Shown in pieces: positions 1 through 7,793 of a DNA stretch of 38,536 nt; positions within the stretch are counted from its first letter, which is position 1, and each line of letters begins with the position of its first letter. The position numbers and the translations under genes were made by a program. A model generated the notes under the pieces. The model made no database searches. It was not told the origin of the DNA and was given only the letters and a program-made list of their open reading frames with translations. The stretch comes from an uncultured Prevotellaceae bacterium (lineage in GTDB: Bacteria; Bacteroidota; Bacteroidia; Bacteroidales; Muribaculaceae), in the NCBI GenBank assembly GCA_937904375.1, contig CALDIG010000103.1:1-38536 (forward strand), written 5' to 3'.

Positions 1-67
1 CACGCCCGCAGCCCATCACAGCGGTGATGAGCAAAAAAGTGAGCGATATGTAAAGAAGTTTCCTCAT
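1..67 (-). CDS. N-terminal fragment of a lipoprotein gene (runs off the window)
   Basis: Only the first 22 codons lie inside the window. The reading begins at ATG (67-65, minus strand) and encodes MRKLLY followed by a hydrophobic stretch and the lipobox VMGC with cysteine at residue 20, so this is a type II (lipoprotein) signal peptide. The mature protein is outside the window and its function cannot be judged. A TACCTTTG promoter box lies about 10 bases upstream of the start, implying a very short leader. Confidence 0.6.
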   Translation of the reverse strand, partial: MRKLLYISLTFLLITAVMGCGR

Positions 68-75
68 TAGCGATG

Positions 76-83
76 CAAAGGTA
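76..83 (-). promoter_or_regulatory. Bacteroidetes -7 promoter box (TACCTTTG)
   Basis: On the minus strand this reads TACCTTTG, an exact fit to the Bacteroidetes TAnnTTTG -7 consensus, immediately upstream of the lipoprotein start at 67. I saw no convincing -33 TTTG at the usual spacing. Confidence 0.6.
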
Positions 84-378
84 ATAAAAATTAGTGCAAG
101 TTTAGAGCAGAACAAAATAAAAAACGAGTTTTTTCATTTTTAATGCCTCGACGCAGCCTAATTTATCCAAAAGTTGTCAGTTATCAGTTATAAATTGTCA
201 GTTTTTGAAAACAAGACAATGCGCTTTGCGCAGTTTAGTGTTTAGAGTGCGTTGCATATAATCACTTCATTGTCTTCGATAAACGAACAACGATAACCAA
301 TAGCCTATAGCCAATAATCAATAAAGTAGTTTCTACTCGTTTCTGGTCGTTTGACTCACCCCCCCACGCAGAGATTAA

Positions 379-422
379 ACAGTCCCTATGTTTGCTTTCG
401 AGTTTGCAAACATAGGGACTGT
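379..422. repeat. Perfect 17-bp inverted repeat (hairpin)
   Basis: The arms 379-395 and 406-422 are perfectly complementary (core AGTCCCTATGTTTGC) around a 10-base loop. There is no T-run on either side, so it is not a typical intrinsic terminator. It could be a transcript-stabilising hairpin or a small palindromic repeat. Confidence 0.7.
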
Positions 423-460
423 CTGAAATAACGAATCAGAGGAGAGATGCGCTTGAGAGA

Positions 461-498
461 AAAGGCAAAGCCGCCTCGGCATCACGTCGGGGCGGCTT
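461..498 (-). terminator. Rho-independent terminator of the 2175-residue protein gene
   Basis: Read on the minus strand, AAGCCGCC and GGCGGCTT form an 8-bp GC-rich stem (arms 491-498 and 468-475), followed by TGCCTTTT. It lies 57 bases beyond the stop codon at 555. Confidence 0.7.
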
Positions 499-554
499 CT
501 AGTGTTACTATATAAATAAATGTAATCTGAGACTTCAGATTAATGTTGGCATCA

Positions 555-3500
555 TCATTTGATGATGGTCTTTACCGAAGTGGTAGTGCCGTCGCTGTAG
601 CGTGTCACGATGATGTTCACGCCACGGAATGGACGGTCGCTCACCTGTCCTGCCACGTTGACATACTGGCGGCTCTCAACAGTCTTGCCGTTCTCTACAG
701 CAATACCCTCGATGCCTGTGGTGTTGTCAACATAGATGGTGAGTTTGGCATATTGGCTCTTGCCCTTTTGGGTAGCGCCAACAATCATCACTCGGCTACT
801 TTGGTCAACCTTGGCGTTGATGTTGAGCACTCCGTCTTCGCCAACAGCCACGTCAAGACCGTCGCTCTCGATGTCGCGCTGAGGTGCCTCGCCCAGGTCT
901 TCAAGGGTATAGGTGACGGTAGAGCCGTCGTTCTCGATGGTGAAGATGTTCTTCAGGTCAAGCTCCCAGTTGCCCACTTTGTAGTAGAGTATCTGGTTAT
1001 CGACGAAGTCGCGCTCGCAACCAAAGTCGTCCATAGCAAAGTAGGCGGCGGTGTTCAAGCCATACTGTCCCTTGTCGCTGCCGTCGATGGTGAAGCGCAC
1101 CTTAGTGACCTTGCCAAGCGAACGGAGATCCATCCACTGCCAAGTGTCGAGGATGTAGCGGTCAAGGGCGTTGCTGCTGCGGTAGTCGGCGAGGTAGAAA
1201 TCTACTGTGCCGGTCTGGCTGTCGCCGTTGAAACCGGTTGCGGTAACCTTGTACCAGTCGTCTTCCTCAAATGCCGAGGCAAAGCCGTCGCCCACTGCCA
1301 TGCCGTTGTAGGCGTAGGCAGTGTTGCTCACATACACACCGTTGATAATGTCGCCGTCGGTGCTGTTGGTGACCTCTACAAACTGTCCCTCGGGGAATGC
1401 GATGCAGAAGTTGCTCGAGCCGTTGTGACCCTCGCCCACCGCACTGTGCCACTGGTCACTGAGCGAAGTGTAATTGGTTGCAGTCTCATTGCTGAGCGAG
1501 TAACCGTACCAGTAGTTGTAGGCTGGCCATGCGCCAGTGTTGAAGTAGTAAGAACCGCTGTAGAAGCCGTCCTCAACCATTGTCTCGGTGGTTGGGTCGT
1601 ATGCCCAGTGGCTCTCCTGCTCAAGAAAGTTGTCGTCCATAGTGGCAACCACTGCGTCGCCCAGCACGCGCACGCCGGTCTTGGCGGTGACGGTCTGTCC
1701 GTCGGCACTGGTCACGGTGAGGCGGTAGCCGTAAGAATACTCGGGAGTAACAGCAAGAGTCGCCTCATTGCCCACCACTTCGTTCATCTGGTCGCGCCAC
1801 TCGTAGGTGTAAGGCTCGTCGCCACCGGCAATCACAGGGGTGATAGTAGCGGACTCGCCGGCATTGATGGTGGCAGCCACCTTGTCGAGTGTGGCGGTTA
1901 GAGGTTCGATGTGTTGCAGAGTGGTGAACTCCTCAGTCTCAACCACGTCGCTCTGCTCGCCCAGTGCGCTCACTACCATCAGGTAAGCCTTGTAGGTGGT
2001 GTTGTCGGTGAGTTCTGTGAGAGCGGTGCTTACTTCGGTGTCGGCGGTGATGTCAATGCCCTCGGTCGCCAGCAGGTCATCGACTGAAACTGCCTTAGAA
2101 GCAATGCCTTCGGGGTCGTCGGCAACTTGCTCAACCACGCAGTAGAGCTTGCCGCTCACGGTCCACTTGCTCTTTATGGTGGCAGTGGTCTCGGTGATCT
2201 CGGTAACGGTGGGATAGCCCTCGGCAATCTCGGGCTTCTCAACAATTACCTCTGCAAACTCGTAGGCTCCCACCGTGGGAGTCTCGGTGTTGCGCTCCAC
2301 GCCATCGGCGTCGGTGGTGATGAAGTCAACAGGCAAGCCCATGTTGAGGTTGCCGGCACTCATCAGGTGGAGGTCGCTCTCGCTCAGGAACTCGGCTTGC
2401 TCAACTATGTTGCCCGAGTTGCCATCGAGTGCGTTGAGCGCGTCAATGTCGGTGTCGGTAAGAACTGTCGCTCCATAGAATGCGTTATTGATGAATTTCG
2501 CCATTCCGCTGAAGTTGCTGTGGATGAACATCACATTGCTCGATGTCATGTTCTGGAACAGGTTGTTCTGCAAGAGTATGCCAGCATAGTTGCGTGGGTT
2601 GCGGGTTGCGGTGTAGTAGCAGTAACCGCCGTTGCCAGCCATGCGCACGGTGTTGTTGTAGAGCGAGATATAGGCGTTGTCGCCGTCAATCTCGATACCT
2701 GCGCTGCTGGTGCTTGGCGATTTGGTAATGTTCACTACGTTGTTGTAAACGAGGATGGGCTGCTCGGCAGTGCCGTAACTCTCGCCGCGCAGCTGAATGC
2801 CGCCGCTGTAGTAAGAGGTTGCGCTTGTCACCTTGTTGCCGGCGATAACCACGTTACCGTGCACGCGTGAGAGGTCAAGACCCCAGTAACCGGTCTTCAT
2901 GAGGGTTGACTGGTAGATGGTGTTGTTCTCAATCACCATGTCGTCCTCGTCATAGACGTAGATACCCTTAGAACCTTCGTTCACGGTGTTGCCACGCACC
3001 ACGAGACCCTTCTCACGTGTAAGTGCCACATAGTTGGTTCCACCAAGGGCAAATCCCATGTAGCCGCCCTCAAGGAGATTGTTCTCGAAGGTGCCGTAGT
3101 CGTTGTTGGTCTTATCTTCGCTGCCTGCCGAAGTCTTCACAAGGTAAATGCCGCTGTAGCCGCTGGTGACAGGTGTCGCCTTCACGTGGCAGTCGCGCAG
3201 CGTGAAGTGACGGCTGCGGTCGTAGATTTGTACCACATAGCTGTACTCACTCTCCTTGGCAGGGATAAAACTCATCTTCTCGAGAGTGACGTAAGGGGTG
3301 TTCTCGATGAATACCACGCCTTTCTTGTAAGACGAAGAGCCAGGCATGTATTCCGAGTTGCCCGAGCCTTTCACAACCACGTTGTCGCGGTTGCCGTTGA
3401 GGCTGGTGAAAGTGATGGTGTTCTGCTCGCTGGCTCCCGGAATTGCTGCGAACCAGATGTTCTCGGCATAATCGCCATCTTCCACTTGGAAGGTCACAGC

Positions 3501-6500
3501 GCCCTCAACACCGCCTTGCAGAGCGGCGATTGCCTCGGCAAAGCTGTGGTAGTGAGCGTTGTCGCTTGCGCCAATTATATAATTGCCCTTCAATCCGCCC
3601 TTGATGTTGCGAGAAGCAGGGTCACCAGCGATGGCGATGTCTTCGCCATTGTTCAGACTCATTGCCTGAGCGGCAACGGCGTTGCCGACTTCTGCCTCCT
3701 CGGCGATGTCGTAGGCGAGCCACAGGTAGTAGTCGCCATTGTCGGCAATCTGTAATGGCTCTTCGAGAGTCAGCACATTCTCGCCGTCGGCAACAGTGGT
3801 AGAACCAAGAAGATGCTCGGTGCTAAAGAGGTTGCTGTGCTCGGTGTAGTACAACTTGGCAGCGGCGATGTCGCTGATGCTGGTGGTGCCGCTGGTGTTG
3901 AACTTCACGCTGCCCACAGCGATAGGCTCCTTGTCGCCGCTTACCTCCAACTTGAGCTGCTGCATCACATTGTCTTGTGAGTTGCGCATCACATCGTCGG
4001 TAGTGTTGGCTACAGTAATCGACTCGATGGTGAAAGGAGTCTTCTCATGCAGACTCACCTCGATAGCCCATCCGTCGAGAGTAGAGGCGCTGTTGCCCTT
4101 GAAATCGACGGTGATAGCGCCATCCTCGGCTTTGCTTATCAAGCCGACAGGACCATTGGTGGTGCCATAGCCGGTAGTGTTGCCTAAGATGTTGTTGGCA
4201 TCAACTCCCTGTCCGCTATAAATCATCATCTTGCCCGAGCCAATAGAGAATGTGCCCTTTGTGTCGAGCTGAACAGCCGAATTCTCCACGCCGGGAACGA
4301 AGATTACCACACCGCTGAGGTTTGCCGACAATTTGCCGTCGGCACCGCCGTCGTCGTAGAACATGAGCGGATTGGTGACAGTGACATAAGTGGTGTCGGG
4401 TTGCATCAAGAAGATGTATTTAACCACGCGCACACCCTCGGGGTCGCCGTTCTCAACGGTAGTGACAACGCCGTCGGCATCGGTGAGTGAGAGGAGTTTG
4501 GCATCGACTTGTGCCTCGGCTTCGGCATCGCTCTTCACGTCAACGGTTACCCAGAAGTAGTTGGCGGCCTCGGCAAGAGCTTGTTCGCCAGTGATTTCCA
4601 CCTCGCTTTGAGCGGGATTTTCCACACTGCCGAATGTTACTGCGCTGGCAAAGTCGTTCTGGTTGTTATACAGAACATTAACTTTGCTTATCGAAGCCTC
4701 GCTGCCCTTGAGGTCGAGGTTTATCTTGTTGATGACCTTGGTGGTGAGGGTTCCCTCAGTGTTTACCACGAAGTCGATGAGCTGTGCATTTGAAGCGCCT
4801 GTAGATAGCTCGGCGGTGCTGGTCTGGTTGACGGTGACATCCTTAATCTCCATGTCGTGGTTCTTGAATGGAGTCACGGTAGCCATCCATCCAGCGAGAG
4901 CATAGTAGCTGCTGGTGGTCTTGGGGTTGAAACGGATTGTCAGTGAGCCGTCGGCGGCGGTAGAACGAATCTTGTGGCCTGGACCCACGTCCTGCTCGCT
5001 GTTGTCCTTGAGGTTCCACAGCAAGTTTGCGCTATTCACTTCGGTGCCGCTGTAAATCTCAAAGACGGCACGGGTGCTGTAGCTTGAGCTTGCATAATAG
5101 ACGTGGAAACTCGAGAAGTCAATCTCTGCCATATAACCTGCCTCGGCAGGAGTGAAAGTAACGATATAGTCGGTGTCAACAGTCTCATACTTGCCGTTGT
5201 AGCCCTCGGTGTTGGTGAAGGTCCACGGACCGCTGATGATGTGGCTGTGCGAGCCTTGAGTGGCACGGCACACGTTATTGACGGTGCGTGTGGCACTCAC
5301 TGTAGTTTCGGGTGCCTGCGTAGTCTCGCCCACAAGCACATTGTCGAGCGAGAGGGTGATTTCCTCGCCGTTCTGAGCGTTGTCGTTGAGGTCGAACACT
5401 ACAGCAACATAGTTGTGACCCTCGATAAGCTCCTTCTCGCCAGTGATGGCGATGGTTGTGCCGGTAACTTCCACCTCGCCAAACGGGTTGGTGGTGGCAA
5501 ACTCGTTCTTCTTTCCTAAATAATAGGCGCGTGCGCGTGCGATGTTCTTGACATCGGCAGCAGTGAGATTGATGCCTTTTAGGCTAAGCGGATTGGCGGT
5601 GTTGTCGGTCAGCACGTCGATGACGAGCATCTGCACGTTGGTGTCACCAGCCGAGACGTTCTCGGTAGATGCTGCCTCGCCAGTCACTGCGCTCAGCGTC
5701 ATGTCTCCGGGCAGGAACTGGCTCACCAGTGCCTCCCAACCGCTCTTGGGATAGCCTGCGGTGCTCTTGAGATAGACGGTGATTGAGCCGTCGTCGGCAG
5801 TAGATTTCACGATTTCGGGCTCGTCGAGTAGGGTAGTGATGAGGTTTGCCTCATTCACCTCGCGGCCGTTGTAGAACTTGAACACGTCGTTGTAGCCCAC
5901 GGTCGAGGTGTTGAACAAGTCGAGTTTTGTAAAGTCAATCTTTATGGCGTTGCCCTCGGTGGCGGGAACAAAGGTGATTTGTCCCTCAAAACCCTGGGTG
6001 ATGTTGCCGTCCTTGCCACCGTCATCATAGAAGTTGTAAGGCACATCGCCCACGGTGATGACTTGTGGAGTAGTGGAGATGAGCGCGATAGCGGGCTTGG
6101 CAACTGCCACTGGAGTGCCGGCGGTGAACGGGGTCACACCGTCGGGCATGCCTGTGGTGGCAATCTTGGTAATCTCGATTGCCGCCTGTGCTCCAGGCAC
6201 CGCGTCGCCCAAAAATTCGCCAGCGATAGAGAACTGGTTGGTGCCTTCGGTCAATGGCTGGTTGAGGCTGAATGTGTAGCCGTCGCCATCGGTTGTCACG
6301 GTGGCTTCGAGGGCGGTAGCACCCTTGAACGAGGCTTGCGAACCAGCATAGAGGCGCAGCTGCAATGGGTCGATGGCATCCTCGTTGGTTGTAGCCTTGA
6401 AGGTGATGCCGGTCACGTTGTCGGCATTCATCACGCCGGTGGCGGTAACCTGTGCAGTGGCGAAGTTGATGCCCTCGGTGGCGGTGGTGCTGGCATCCAC

Positions 6501-7082
6501 ATTGTCGTAGTTGCTCGCCGCGCCGGTCACGGTCATATCTTCGAGGGTGATACATTTCACTGTCGCCTTCCAGCCGTCAATGGCTTTGGCATAGCGGTAG
6601 AGGTAACCCACCGAGATGATGCCCGAGGCATCGGTGGCGGTGTAGGTGAGGTTCTCGTAGGTGCCGTCGAGCTTCTCTAGCACGTTGCCGCTGGGCAATG
6701 TGGAAGAAGCGTTGACGCCACTTGTTGAGGTGGCATAGCTGAACGTCCCATCGGGGTCGGGGTCGCCAGCATACACGTTCACGTAAGCAGGCCAGCTGGT
6801 GCCGTCGTTGCGCACGTCAAGGCGCTCGAAGGTGAGCTGGATAGCCATCCCCTCGGCGGGCTTGAACACGGTGAGCGACTGCGAGTTGTTGCTGCTCGAC
6901 GATGAGATGCCCTGATAACCGTTCATGTCGTAGAAGGTAATCACCTCGTCGGCAGCAACCTCGATGGTCTGCTTGCCAAATTGCAGCTGATTGACAGTGC
7001 GATCGGCATGGGCTGGTAATGCCATTGCCAGCACTGCTGTCATCAGCACAAATGCTTTGGGAAGTAAACTTAGTTGCTTCAT
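555..7082 (-). CDS. Giant secreted modular protein: CUB-like modules, beta-helix, FN3, DUF4465, C-terminal sorting-like domain; behind a B12 riboswitch
   Basis: The protein has 2175 residues. A Sec signal peptide ends at about residue 26 (ALPAHA|D). Four CUB-like modules with FYDDGG or ITFYD openings begin near residues 45, 350, 610 and 910, each followed by a beta-rich segment resembling the BNR-assembly N-terminal fold. A parallel beta-helix (about 1175-1545) shows repeated N-N-x-[VI]/GN turns. An FN3-like domain (about 1620-1722), a PKD/Ig-like domain (about 1726-1805) and a DUF4465 domain (about 1812-2028, with DDWYKVTATGF, VDFYLADYRS and YFAMDDFGC) follow. The last 50 residues carry YVNVAGQ...GVNIIVTRYSDG, shared with three other proteins here. 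The leader contains a cobalamin riboswitch, so expression should respond to B12. Members of the cobamide-uptake loci of Bacteroides include DUF4465-like accessory proteins; a cobamide-binding or capture role is therefore inferred, not shown. No Shine-Dalgarno sequence is present, as is usual in this phylum. Confidence 0.8.
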   Translation of the reverse strand: MKQLSLLPKAFVLMTAVLAMALPAHADRTVNQLQFGKQTIEVAADEVITFYDMNGYQGISSSSSNNSQSLTVFKPAEGMAIQLTFERLDVRNDGTSWPAYVNVYAGDPDPDGTFSYATSTSGVNASSTLPSGNVLEKLDGTYENLTYTATDASGIISVGYLYRYAKAIDGWKATVKCITLEDMTVTGAASNYDNVDASTTATEGINFATAQVTATGVMNADNVTGITFKATTNEDAIDPLQLRLYAGSQASFKGATALEATVTTDGDGYTFSLNQPLTEGTNQFSIAGEFLGDAVPGAQAAIEITKIATTGMPDGVTPFTAGTPVAVAKPAIALISTTPQVITVGDVPYNFYDDGGKDGNITQGFEGQITFVPATEGNAIKIDFTKLDLFNTSTVGYNDVFKFYNGREVNEANLITTLLDEPEIVKSTADDGSITVYLKSTAGYPKSGWEALVSQFLPGDMTLSAVTGEAASTENVSAGDTNVQMLVIDVLTDNTANPLSLKGINLTAADVKNIARARAYYLGKKNEFATTNPFGEVEVTGTTIAITGEKELIEGHNYVAVVFDLNDNAQNGEEITLSLDNVLVGETTQAPETTVSATRTVNNVCRATQGSHSHIISGPWTFTNTEGYNGKYETVDTDYIVTFTPAEAGYMAEIDFSSFHVYYASSSYSTRAVFEIYSGTEVNSANLLWNLKDNSEQDVGPGHKIRSTAADGSLTIRFNPKTTSSYYALAGWMATVTPFKNHDMEIKDVTVNQTSTAELSTGASNAQLIDFVVNTEGTLTTKVINKINLDLKGSEASISKVNVLYNNQNDFASAVTFGSVENPAQSEVEITGEQALAEAANYFWVTVDVKSDAEAEAQVDAKLLSLTDADGVVTTVENGDPEGVRVVKYIFLMQPDTTYVTVTNPLMFYDDGGADGKLSANLSGVVIFVPGVENSAVQLDTKGTFSIGSGKMMIYSGQGVDANNILGNTTGYGTTNGPVGLISKAEDGAITVDFKGNSASTLDGWAIEVSLHEKTPFTIESITVANTTDDVMRNSQDNVMQQLKLEVSGDKEPIAVGSVKFNTSGTTSISDIAAAKLYYTEHSNLFSTEHLLGSTTVADGENVLTLEEPLQIADNGDYYLWLAYDIAEEAEVGNAVAAQAMSLNNGEDIAIAGDPASRNIKGGLKGNYIIGASDNAHYHSFAEAIAALQGGVEGAVTFQVEDGDYAENIWFAAIPGASEQNTITFTSLNGNRDNVVVKGSGNSEYMPGSSSYKKGVVFIENTPYVTLEKMSFIPAKESEYSYVVQIYDRSRHFTLRDCHVKATPVTSGYSGIYLVKTSAGSEDKTNNDYGTFENNLLEGGYMGFALGGTNYVALTREKGLVVRGNTVNEGSKGIYVYDEDDMVIENNTIYQSTLMKTGYWGLDLSRVHGNVVIAGNKVTSATSYYSGGIQLRGESYGTAEQPILVYNNVVNITKSPSTSSAGIEIDGDNAYISLYNNTVRMAGNGGYCYYTATRNPRNYAGILLQNNLFQNMTSSNVMFIHSNFSGMAKFINNAFYGATVLTDTDIDALNALDGNSGNIVEQAEFLSESDLHLMSAGNLNMGLPVDFITTDADGVERNTETPTVGAYEFAEVIVEKPEIAEGYPTVTEITETTATIKSKWTVSGKLYCVVEQVADDPEGIASKAVSVDDLLATEGIDITADTEVSTALTELTDNTTYKAYLMVVSALGEQSDVVETEEFTTLQHIEPLTATLDKVAATINAGESATITPVIAGGDEPYTYEWRDQMNEVVGNEATLAVTPEYSYGYRLTVTSADGQTVTAKTGVRVLGDAVVATMDDNFLEQESHWAYDPTTETMVEDGFYSGSYYFNTGAWPAYNYWYGYSLSNETATNYTSLSDQWHSAVGEGHNGSSNFCIAFPEGQFVEVTNSTDGDIINGVYVSNTAYAYNGMAVGDGFASAFEEDDWYKVTATGFNGDSQTGTVDFYLADYRSSNALDRYILDTWQWMDLRSLGKVTKVRFTIDGSDKGQYGLNTAAYFAMDDFGCERDFVDNQILYYKVGNWELDLKNIFTIENDGSTVTYTLEDLGEAPQRDIESDGLDVAVGEDGVLNINAKVDQSSRVMIVGATQKGKSQYAKLTIYVDNTTGIEGIAVENGKTVESRQYVNVAGQVSDRPFRGVNIIVTRYSDGTTTSVKTIIK

Positions 7083-7112
7083 TGTTAATAAATTATGTTA
7101 ATAAAAAATAGT

Positions 7113-7138
7113 CATTTCACTCTACTCTCGGTGAAACG
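7113..7138 (-). promoter_or_regulatory. Hairpin between the riboswitch and the start codon (possible expression platform)
   Basis: On the minus strand CGTTTCAC and GTGAAATG (arms 7131-7138 and 7113-7120) form an 8-bp stem with one G-U pair, followed within a few bases by ATTTTTTATT. It sits about 30 bases before the start codon at 7082 and could act as a weak terminator or translation-control stem coupled to the riboswitch. Confidence 0.4.
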
Positions 7139-7283
7139 ACGAAACACAATGAAGCCTATTATGTGACAATGCGATACCTTGCAATGGTATGCAACAATGG
7201 CTATGGCTGCCAAGGCGACGCAATAGCTTGAAAACCTGCGATGTGTTCCTGCTCTAATTCCACGAGAGCATGAATTTCTTAAC

Positions 7284-7489
7284 GACAACGTGGCAGGTCT
7301 TCTGGCTCATTCCCGTCGCTCGCCTTGGGGCCTTCCCACCAATATACTGGCAGTGGCCGGATTTTATGGAAAAACGACAAGCGACATGTTGTGGGGAAAA
7401 TACAGCAGCGGGTTCTGCCCAGGAGTCTCACCTGTGTTCCCTTTTCAGCCACCAGTGGAGCGGGTGCTCATAGTGGCCACCACATTATC
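7284..7489 (-). promoter_or_regulatory. Cobalamin (adenosylcobalamin-type) riboswitch
   Basis: On the minus strand the 206-nt aptamer shows the conserved order of the family: a P1 5' strand GATAATGTGG, a GGTGGCCACTA segment, the core AAAAGGGAACACAGGTGA, ACTCCTGGGCAGAACCCGC, CTGCTGTA, GCCACTG, GGGAAGGC, and the B12 box AGCCAGAAGACCTGCC at 7292-7307. The 3' P1 strand CCACGTTGTC pairs over all 10 positions with the 5' strand, allowing G-U pairs. The promoter box ends 7 bases before P1, so the RNA begins at the aptamer. The only downstream gene is the 2175-residue secreted protein. In this family ligand binding usually represses expression. Confidence 0.93.
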
Positions 7490-7495
7490 ACGCTG

Positions 7496-7503
7496 CAAAG
7501 GTA
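7496..7503 (-). promoter_or_regulatory. -7 promoter box (TACCTTTG) driving the riboswitch transcript
   Basis: The minus strand reads TACCTTTG here. The predicted transcript start (about 7490) coincides with the first base pair of riboswitch P1, which supports both assignments. Confidence 0.75.
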
Positions 7504-7589
7504 TAAACTTTTTTTGTTGTAAAAAAGGAATTGAGGGAATAAAATGAAAAATAGCCTGCCTGCCGAGAGTTTTTTGCCACCGTGCAGCT

Positions 7590-7711
7590 GTTATATCAAA
7601 CAATAATAACAACAAGCTAACAACAAGCACAACAAATAATTTTATGTTGTTTAAGTTGTTGGAAAGTTGTGATAGTTGTTTTATATAACCTAAAAAGTTG
7701 TTTGATATAAC
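7590..7711. repeat. ~120-bp intergenic element with 14-bp terminal inverted repeats, copy 1
   Basis: The ends are GTTATATCAAACAA (7590-7603) and its perfect complement (7698-7711). The interior is A/T- and GTTGTT-rich and contains ATGTTGTTTAAGTTGTT. A second copy of almost the same length with near-identical ends and the same internal word lies at 21969-22088. No coding capacity is evident, so this is a MITE-like or structured-RNA-like element of unknown type. Confidence 0.65.
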
Positions 7712-7726
7712 CCGAGGCTGGAACAC

Positions 7727-7763
7727 AAAAAGCGCCTCCACTGTGGTGGGTGGAAGCGCCTTT
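7727..7763 (-). terminator. Rho-independent terminator of the fumarase gene
   Basis: On the minus strand AAAGGCGCTTCCAC pairs with GTGGAGGCGCTTTT (14 bp with two G-U pairs) around a short loop and runs into five T residues. It lies about 30 bases beyond the fumarase stop codon. Confidence 0.85.
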
Positions 7764-7766
7764 GAT

Positions 7767-7793
7767 TCAGCATTCAGCATTCAGCATTCCGCA
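7767..7793. repeat. Short tandem word repeat (CAGCATT) after the fumarase stop
   Basis: CAGCATT occurs three times in tandem, followed by the variant CCGCATT that abuts the stop codon. Similar but different word repeats sit after other genes in the window (171-207, 11246-11308, 17441-17480, 32679-32775). Confidence 0.6.

Larger units (their letters stand above)
68..554. other. Gene-free spacer with word repeats, a perfect hairpin and a terminator
   Basis: This spacer separates two minus-strand genes. It holds the promoter box at 76-83, an imperfect tandem word repeat at 171-207 (variants of AGTTATCAGTT), a perfect 17-bp inverted repeat at 379-422 and the terminator at 461-498. No open frame with a plausible start or domain was seen. 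Confidence 0.6.

Noticed and set aside
543..1901. 452-codon plus-strand frame opposite the giant secreted protein
   Set aside because: It mirrors the DUF4465 and C-terminal region of the real gene and shows no domain of its own.
7290..7547. Small plus-strand frames of 65-85 codons across the riboswitch
   Set aside because: They overlap the cobalamin aptamer on the other strand and have no domain or start signal.
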